Assembly (NCBI GenBank): GCA_021107695.1
Contig: JAIOSI010000150.1
Span: 1-10,572 of the forward strand
Reading direction: 5' to 3'
DNA: 10,572 nucleotides
DNA from: a bacterium
GTDB taxonomy: Bacteria > RBG-13-66-14
The position numbers and the translations under genes are program-made. Of the stretch, positions 6,699 through 10,572 are shown piece by piece. Below the pieces are notes generated by a model, which ran no database searches, was not told the DNA's origin, and worked only from the letters and a program-made list of their open reading frames with translations. Position 1 is the stretch's first letter; every line of letters begins with the position of its first letter.

Positions 6699-7423
6699 TG
6701 AAGAAAAATCACCGCCTGATTGTCGCACTGCTGTTCTCCCTCCTGCTCCTGCTGCCCTCATGCAAGCCAGAAGCTACGCCAGAGAACGATTACCTCACCC
6801 TCAGCCTGGTCGAGGGTGAGCATTGGCTGCACGCATACGGCATCTTTATGAATCCTCCCCAGATGGCGTTCTGGCTGGAGAGTCTCGACGGCGAATACCT
6901 CGCCACGATCTACGTTACCGAGAAGACGGCAACACAGGGCTGGTTTGGCGGCGATCCGAGCATCCGTCGTCCTTCATCGCTGCCGGTCTGGGCGCACGCC
7001 CGGGGGGTTCAGGAAGCCGATGAGCTGTACCTGCCAACCAAAGAGACCCCGCTTCCCGACGCAGTTACCGGAGCGACACCGAGGCAGGGTTTCAAGGTTT
7101 CAGCAGATCGCCCCGCCGAACTGTCTCCGGGAAGGTATGTTCTCTTTGCGGAGATCAACCATTCCCTCGACTACAACGACACCTTTACCGAAGAGCTTGA
7201 GCCGACAAATCCGGTTGATCCCGACAGCAAAACCCTCGGCGGTCAGCCCTCGGTGATTTTCCGTGCAGAGCTTGAGATTGGTGGAGAAGCCTCCGCAGCA
7301 GAGCTTATTCTGGTCGGACATGGCGACACCAGCGGTGCCACCGGGGAGATCTTCCGCGATATTGACGGCCTGACCACCGCTCTGGGGATTGTTGACAGCA
7401 TCAGGATCGCCTACACTCCGTAA
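6698..7423 (+). CDS. DUF2271-like lipoprotein with a flavinylation-like DAVTGAT motif
   Basis: 241 residues, a lipoprotein with lipobox LPSC (C22). Residues 52-100 read PPQMAFWLESLDGEYLAT ... RRPSSLPVW, and the second half has SPGRYVLFAEINHSLDYND (143-161), GGQPSVIF (181-188) and DGLTTALGIVDSI (223-235). This layout resembles extracytoplasmic DUF2271-like proteins as I remember them; I cannot confirm it by search. PDAVTGATP (120-128) fits Dxx(S/T)GAT, the site where ApbE-type transferases attach FMN to threonine (here T127). A second SGAT at 212-215 lacks the correctly placed Asp. Flavin attachment is therefore possible, but the motif could also be purely structural. The ATG overlaps the previous stop by one base (TAATG), with AAAGG 10 bases upstream, so coupling is likely. 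The role is unknown; neighbours point to a membrane redox or envelope function. Confidence 0.75.
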   Translation: MKKNHRLIVALLFSLLLLLPSCKPEATPENDYLTLSLVEGEHWLHAYGIFMNPPQMAFWLESLDGEYLATIYVTEKTATQGWFGGDPSIRRPSSLPVWAHARGVQEADELYLPTKETPLPDAVTGATPRQGFKVSADRPAELSPGRYVLFAEINHSLDYNDTFTEELEPTNPVDPDSKTLGGQPSVIFRAELEIGGEASAAELILVGHGDTSGATGEIFRDIDGLTTALGIVDSIRIAYTP

Positions 7424-7440
7424 ACCATCGAAGGGAAAAG

Positions 7441-7662
7441 ATGAAGGTTCGCAAGCGTGGTTATGCCGTTTTTCTCGTACTGACGATTATCTTTACCCTC
7501 TGCGCCATCTGGACCCTGATTCCATCAGAGGGCGCAAGTCGAGCCTGCGGTCTGGGCTACAAGGCGCACTGCACGATCACGCCCTACAGCACTCTGATCT
7601 GCCTGGCCCTTGCCGCCCTTACCTGCAAGCTCCGTAAGCGTTTTTTCACAACTCAGGAATAA
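7441..7662 (+). CDS. Small two-helix membrane protein with five cysteines
   Basis: 73 residues. Two predicted membrane helices (about 8-27 and 46-63) are joined by a short loop containing CGLGYKAHC (36-44). There are five cysteines: C21 and C62 near helix ends, C36 and C44 in the loop, and C54 inside helix 2. Positive residues at both ends (MKVRKR and KLRKR) put both termini in the cytoplasm and the loop outside, where C36 and C44 could form a disulfide or bind a cofactor. I do not recognise a named family. Support for it as a real gene: a clear ribosome binding site (AAGGG, 5 bases before ATG), a short gap to the previous gene, and its stop codon 2 bases before the next ATG. Confidence 0.75.
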   Translation: MKVRKRGYAVFLVLTIIFTLCAIWTLIPSEGASRACGLGYKAHCTITPYSTLICLALAALTCKLRKRFFTTQE

Positions 7663-7664
7663 CC

Positions 7665-8135
7665 ATGCCGAAACTTCTGCCCCTGCCCCTGCTACTGATT
7701 CTCTCCCTGCTTCTGCTCGCTGGCTGTGATGGTGAAGCAGAGGAGGTCGAGGAAGGCGAGGCTCTCGCAGACCCTACGGGACTTAGCGTGGAGGAGCGAG
7801 CCGCCCACGATGCGTTGCTCGATGCCACCGATGCCTTCGCCCGTGAGCTGACCCTGCTCCACAAGACCGAGACTTTCTCTTGTTTCGTTGACGTGCCTGA
7901 AGACGAGCTGGAGGGCTTCTGGCAAAAACTCGACTCCTTTGAGCTGGAGATCGGCTCCTTCAATGTTCTCGACGTGGAGGAGTACGAGGCAGGTGAACCA
8001 CCGACCGCCGTGGTTGTGGTCTCTGCCGAGCTTGTCCGCAATGGTGTAGCCGAGGAACCAGCGGAGTATCGCCTGCATTGGTCTGACTCACCGGAAGGCT
8101 GGAAGCTGACCGAGCTACCCTTCACCGCCGAGTAG
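7665..8135 (+). CDS. Small acidic lipoprotein of unknown function
   Basis: 156 residues, with a strongly hydrophobic signal and a textbook lipobox LAGC (C21). The mature N-terminus is a short acidic linker (DGEAEEVEEGE), then a domain with one helix-rich part (41-67) and a beta-rich part ending in YRLHWSDSPEGWKLTELPF (134-152). That ending (an aromatic/charged strand, a turn, then WKLTELPF) recalls the last strands of NTF2-like or cystatin-like lipoprotein folds, but I cannot assign a family. One cysteine (C73) remains besides the lipidated one. AGGAA lies 5 bases before the ATG. It is the last gene of the cluster and is followed by a GC-rich hairpin. Confidence 0.75.
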   Translation: MPKLLPLPLLLILSLLLLAGCDGEAEEVEEGEALADPTGLSVEERAAHDALLDATDAFARELTLLHKTETFSCFVDVPEDELEGFWQKLDSFELEIGSFNVLDVEEYEAGEPPTAVVVVSAELVRNGVAEEPAEYRLHWSDSPEGWKLTELPFTAE

Positions 8136-8162
8136 CGAGCCAGAGAGAGCATGTCTGAATAC

Positions 8163-8184
8163 CGGGGAGCCTAAAAACTCCCCG
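8163..8184 (+). terminator. Probable intrinsic terminator of the envelope gene cluster
   Basis: CGGGGAG (8163-8169) pairs perfectly with CTCCCCG (8178-8184) around an 8-base loop, 28 bases after the last stop codon. The following bases (TGTCTGTTGT) are T-rich but not a clean T-run, so termination may be incomplete and the Nudix and recG genes could receive some read-through. Confidence 0.6.
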
Positions 8185-8193
8185 TGTCTGTTG

Positions 8194-8199
8194 TACAAT
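8194..8199 (+). promoter_or_regulatory. Possible -10 box for the Nudix-recG pair
   Basis: TACAAT, one mismatch from TATAAT, lies 24 bases before the ATG, just after the terminator hairpin and inside the palindrome TTGTACAA. No recognisable -35 box is present at the right distance, because that interval is the hairpin loop. Placement is sensible, but the support is weak. Confidence 0.25.
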
Positions 8200-8222
8200 C
8201 GGTTCAAAAGGGAGACCAAGCG

Positions 8223-9263
8223 ATGCACCTGCCGACGGACAACGCCTTCAACGAACCCTGCAAGCCCGGTCCTGTTCGCCTGAGGATTCGGGTGGCTGGA
8301 ATCATCGTTCAGGATGAAAAGCTCCTCGTTACTGGCTATTCCATCAACGCCCATCGCTTCTTCAGTCTCCCCGGTGGAGGTCAGGAGTACGGCGAAACAG
8401 CGGAGCAGGCTCTACGTCGGGAGCTGGACGAAGAGACCGCCCTGAAGCTGGAAGACTGCGAGCTGGCATATGTGGCGGAGACCTTCTTCCCCGATCCCTT
8501 CGATGCCGAGCCGCTGCACCTTATCGGGTTGTACTTTCGAGCTAAAGTCAGCGGAGAATCCCGCCTGGGCTTCGTTTCGCCGGATTCGCCGGAAGCCAGC
8601 ATCATGGACGAGCTGCGCTGGGTTTCTCGCAAAGAACTGAAGCAGCTTCCTCTCTATCCAGAGGGGCTGTCGGCGGTTCTGGAGGCGGACTGGCAATCCT
8701 GTTCTCCGGCACACTACCTGCGCCTGCCAGCTAAGGAGAATCGGATTAGCGAGCAGATCACCGGGAGAAAGCCCTGGCGGAACGGCAAGATTCGTCCCCG
8801 TGCCGCAGGGATTCTCTTTGATGAGCAGGGTCGCCTGCTGATAATGGAGGGCAGCCAGCACCTCGCCCTGCCTGGCGGTGGGGTCGAAGCCGACGAGTTG
8901 ATTCCCGCTGCCCTCGTTCGAGAAATAGAGGAGGAGTGCGGATTAATCGTTGAAACAGAGCGACTACTCTTCGTCAACGACAACCGCTTCCGCGATCCGA
9001 CCTTCTTCGGCGATATGCCTGTCCACGAGCTGGGGTTCTATTGGACGGCGAAGGTTGTTGGTGGCAGGTATGATCCAACCCCCCGGCTGGAACGCGCTGA
9101 ATATGGCGAGGACACAATCCGCCTGATCTGGATGACGATAGACGAAATTGCAGCAGGTAACTTCTATCCTCGCTGGCTGTTACCACGGCTGCAGGAATTG
9201 GCTGCGGGTAAACGACCAGAAGGCACACTCTACAGCAATAATGGATTCACGGAGTCTCAATGA
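8223..9263 (+). CDS. Tandem (two-domain) Nudix hydrolase
   Basis: 346 residues with two complete Nudix domains in one chain. Nudix enzymes hydrolyse nucleoside diphosphates linked to another group, with Mg2+ held by the Nudix-box glutamates. Box 1 (residues 52-74) follows Gx5Ex7REUxEExGU except that Ala73 replaces the conserved Gly; the metal-binding REL-EE core is intact. Box 2 (219-241) matches the consensus fully (REIEEECGL). Each is preceded by a LPGGG and an IxxxxxLL strand, so both folds look whole, linked by a basic segment around 165-192. The substrate cannot be predicted from sequence. ATG 8223 is chosen because AAGGGAG lies 8 bases upstream; an in-frame GTG at 8184 falls inside the terminator hairpin. 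The last four bases (ATGA) overlap the recG start, so the two genes are likely translationally coupled. Confidence 0.88.
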   Translation: MHLPTDNAFNEPCKPGPVRLRIRVAGIIVQDEKLLVTGYSINAHRFFSLPGGGQEYGETAEQALRRELDEETALKLEDCELAYVAETFFPDPFDAEPLHLIGLYFRAKVSGESRLGFVSPDSPEASIMDELRWVSRKELKQLPLYPEGLSAVLEADWQSCSPAHYLRLPAKENRISEQITGRKPWRNGKIRPRAAGILFDEQGRLLIMEGSQHLALPGGGVEADELIPAALVREIEEECGLIVETERLLFVNDNRFRDPTFFGDMPVHELGFYWTAKVVGGRYDPTPRLERAEYGEDTIRLIWMTIDEIAAGNFYPRWLLPRLQELAAGKRPEGTLYSNNGFTESQ

Positions 9264-10572
9264 GCAAGGTCAATGTCTCTAAAGAAATTGTTGAGAAAAT
9301 TAACCGTCCGCTGGAGGCTCTTAAACGCAGTGGCTTTAAACTGTTGCGCACTATGCCGACCATTGGCGAACGTTTGTTCGGCTGGCTAGGTGAACTGGAA
9401 TCTACGGATGAGTTAAAGGAGCTGCTGGTTGGTTTTGACGAGCTACCCCTTCAAGGGAAGACCGACCGGCTGCGCCGCTTTACGGAACTCTGGGAGCTAT
9501 TCACCAGCAGTAATGTCTCCGCAAAGGCTCGTTCAACGCCACCTCCGAAGAAGGTCGATGAGATTACCGAAGCGGCACCAACGAGCTTTGATGAGCTGAC
9601 CGAGCGGGACATCACCTACGAGAAGGGAGTCGGTCCGGCGCGGGCAAAGCTCCTCGCTCGTCTGGGGATAGGCTCCGTGGCGGAGCTTCTACTGCACTTG
9701 CCCCGGGACTATCAGGACCGACGACGCCTGACCAAAATCGCCCGGCTGAAGGTCGGCGAGCAGGCGGCGGTCGTCGGTGAACTGACCAATCTGGAGAATC
9801 GCCGCAGCAAACGGGGAAGCCGCCTGCTGGGACTGCTCTCCGACGGAACCGGCAGCGTGATGCTGACCTGGTTCAACGCCACCTATCTGTCAAAGATACT
9901 CCGGGTAGGAACAAAGCTGGTCGCCTTCGGCAAGGTTACGCTCTACAACGGCCCCCAGCTCATCAATCCGGAGTTCGAAGTCGTGCGCTCCACCGACGAC
10001 CCTCTGGCGGCTGGTCGGGTTGTACCGTTCTATCGCCTGACCGAGGGGCTGGGGATGGGCTTCATGCGCCATCTCCAACGTCGGGTTCTCGACCGCTATC
10101 TCCCGCAGCTAAAGGACTATCTGCCCGAAGCTATTCGTCAGGAACAGGGACTGCAGACGCTGCCGGAAACCTTTGAGCAGGTTCACTTCCCCCAGAATAC
10201 CGATTCTCCCCTCAGAGCCAGAAGACGACTGGCTTTCGATGGACTGCTGCTGCTTCAGCTGGCGGTACTGCGAGAGCGGCAACGGCTGGACAAATACACC
10301 GGAGCGGAGATTCTCTGTGAAGGCGAGCTGCCCCGACGGCTGGTGGAGAAGCTGCCCTTTGAGTTGACCGCTGCTCAACAGCGCGCGCTGGAGCGCATTC
10401 GGGGCGACCTTAACCTTTCCCGACCGATGAATCGGCTCCTTCAGGGTGATGTCGGCTCCGGCAAGACCCTGGTCGCTCTGCTGGCGATGCTCTGCGCCGT
10501 GGAGGCAGGGTTCCAGGCGGTGTTGATGGCTCCGACGGAGGTTCTGGCTCGCCAGCACCACCATACTATCTC
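9260..10572 (+). CDS. recG: ATP-dependent DNA helicase RecG (partial, C-terminus beyond window)
   Basis: The first 437 codons of RecG, a double-strand DNA translocase that remodels stalled forks and branched recombination intermediates. Residues 1-120 are an N-terminal extension absent from E. coli RecG but seen in other bacteria such as Thermotoga. The wedge domain begins with GVGPARAKLLARLGI (123-137) and HLPRDYQDRR, then the OB fold (VVGELTNLENRRSKRG and GLLSDGTGSVMLTWFN). The helicase core starts with the Q-like LTAAQQRAL, Walker A GDVGSGKT (396-403) and motif Ia MAPTEVLARQ. The frame is open at the right edge, so DEAH, motifs III-VI and the TRG motif are not seen. The ATG overlaps the Nudix stop by four bases (ATGA), with GGAG 5 bases upstream. 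No frameshift is visible. Confidence 0.95.
   Translation, partial: MSKVNVSKEIVEKINRPLEALKRSGFKLLRTMPTIGERLFGWLGELESTDELKELLVGFDELPLQGKTDRLRRFTELWELFTSSNVSAKARSTPPPKKVDEITEAAPTSFDELTERDITYEKGVGPARAKLLARLGIGSVAELLLHLPRDYQDRRRLTKIARLKVGEQAAVVGELTNLENRRSKRGSRLLGLLSDGTGSVMLTWFNATYLSKILRVGTKLVAFGKVTLYNGPQLINPEFEVVRSTDDPLAAGRVVPFYRLTEGLGMGFMRHLQRRVLDRYLPQLKDYLPEAIRQEQGLQTLPETFEQVHFPQNTDSPLRARRRLAFDGLLLLQLAVLRERQRLDKYTGAEILCEGELPRRLVEKLPFELTAAQQRALERIRGDLNLSRPMNRLLQGDVGSGKTLVALLAMLCAVEAGFQAVLMAPTEVLARQHHHTI

Noticed and set aside
7389..7637. Plus-strand frame of 82 codons overlapping the small membrane protein in another frame
   Set aside because: It overlaps the end of the DUF2271-like gene and has no ribosome binding site; the 7441-7662 frame has both a site and membrane-protein character.
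8184..8186. GTG as start of the Nudix gene
   Set aside because: It is the last base of the terminator hairpin stem onward and has no Shine-Dalgarno; ATG 8223 has AAGGGAG at 8 bases.
10109..10564. Minus-strand open frame of 151 codons opposite recG
   Set aside because: It lies wholly within the conserved RecG coding region on the plus strand.

Overview
The window is bacterial chromosomal DNA of moderately high GC (mid to high 50s percent by eye). The organism is very probably Gram-negative (diderm): three genes encode lipoproteins with lipoboxes, and the window also carries an RNase G of the Rne/Rng family, a membrane polyferredoxin and RecG. No rRNA, tRNA, insertion sequence, phage gene or CRISPR array is visible. 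Several products match only loosely defined families (DUF1284, DUF4349, DUF2271-like), which fits a poorly studied or uncultivated lineage; the phylum cannot be fixed from the sequence.

Layout. (1) 1-279, minus strand: N-terminal 93 codons of a DUF1284 cysteine-rich protein, cut by the window edge. (2) 280-798: non-coding and rich in short inverted repeats. (3) 799-2361, minus strand: complete RNase G, with a TTG start and a good ribosome binding site. (4) 2362-2770: divergent intergenic region holding a structured leader candidate for RNase G on one strand and a near-consensus sigma-70-type promoter for the next gene on the other. (5) 2771-3955, plus strand: NapH/NosR-like membrane protein with two CxxxCP motifs and two [4Fe-4S] ferredoxin motifs. 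(6) 4078-8135, plus strand: a tight six-gene cluster of envelope proteins only. It comprises three tandem DUF4349-type paralogs, a DUF2271-like lipoprotein with a DAVTGAT motif that resembles the covalent flavin attachment motif, a 73-residue two-helix membrane protein with five cysteines, and a small acidic lipoprotein. A GC hairpin at 8163-8184 follows. (7) 8223-9263: a two-domain (tandem) Nudix hydrolase whose stop overlaps the start of (8), recG, which runs off the right edge.

How they may work together. The gene order suggests one extracytoplasmic module from 2771 to 8135: a polyferredoxin that could pass electrons at the membrane, a lipoprotein with a possible flavin site, and three related membrane-anchored coiled-coil proteins that could form a hetero-oligomer. 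This is inference from adjacency and motifs; no function is established for the cluster. RNase G (RNA processing), the Nudix protein (nucleotide-derivative hydrolysis) and RecG (fork and recombination-intermediate remodelling) are housekeeping neighbours.
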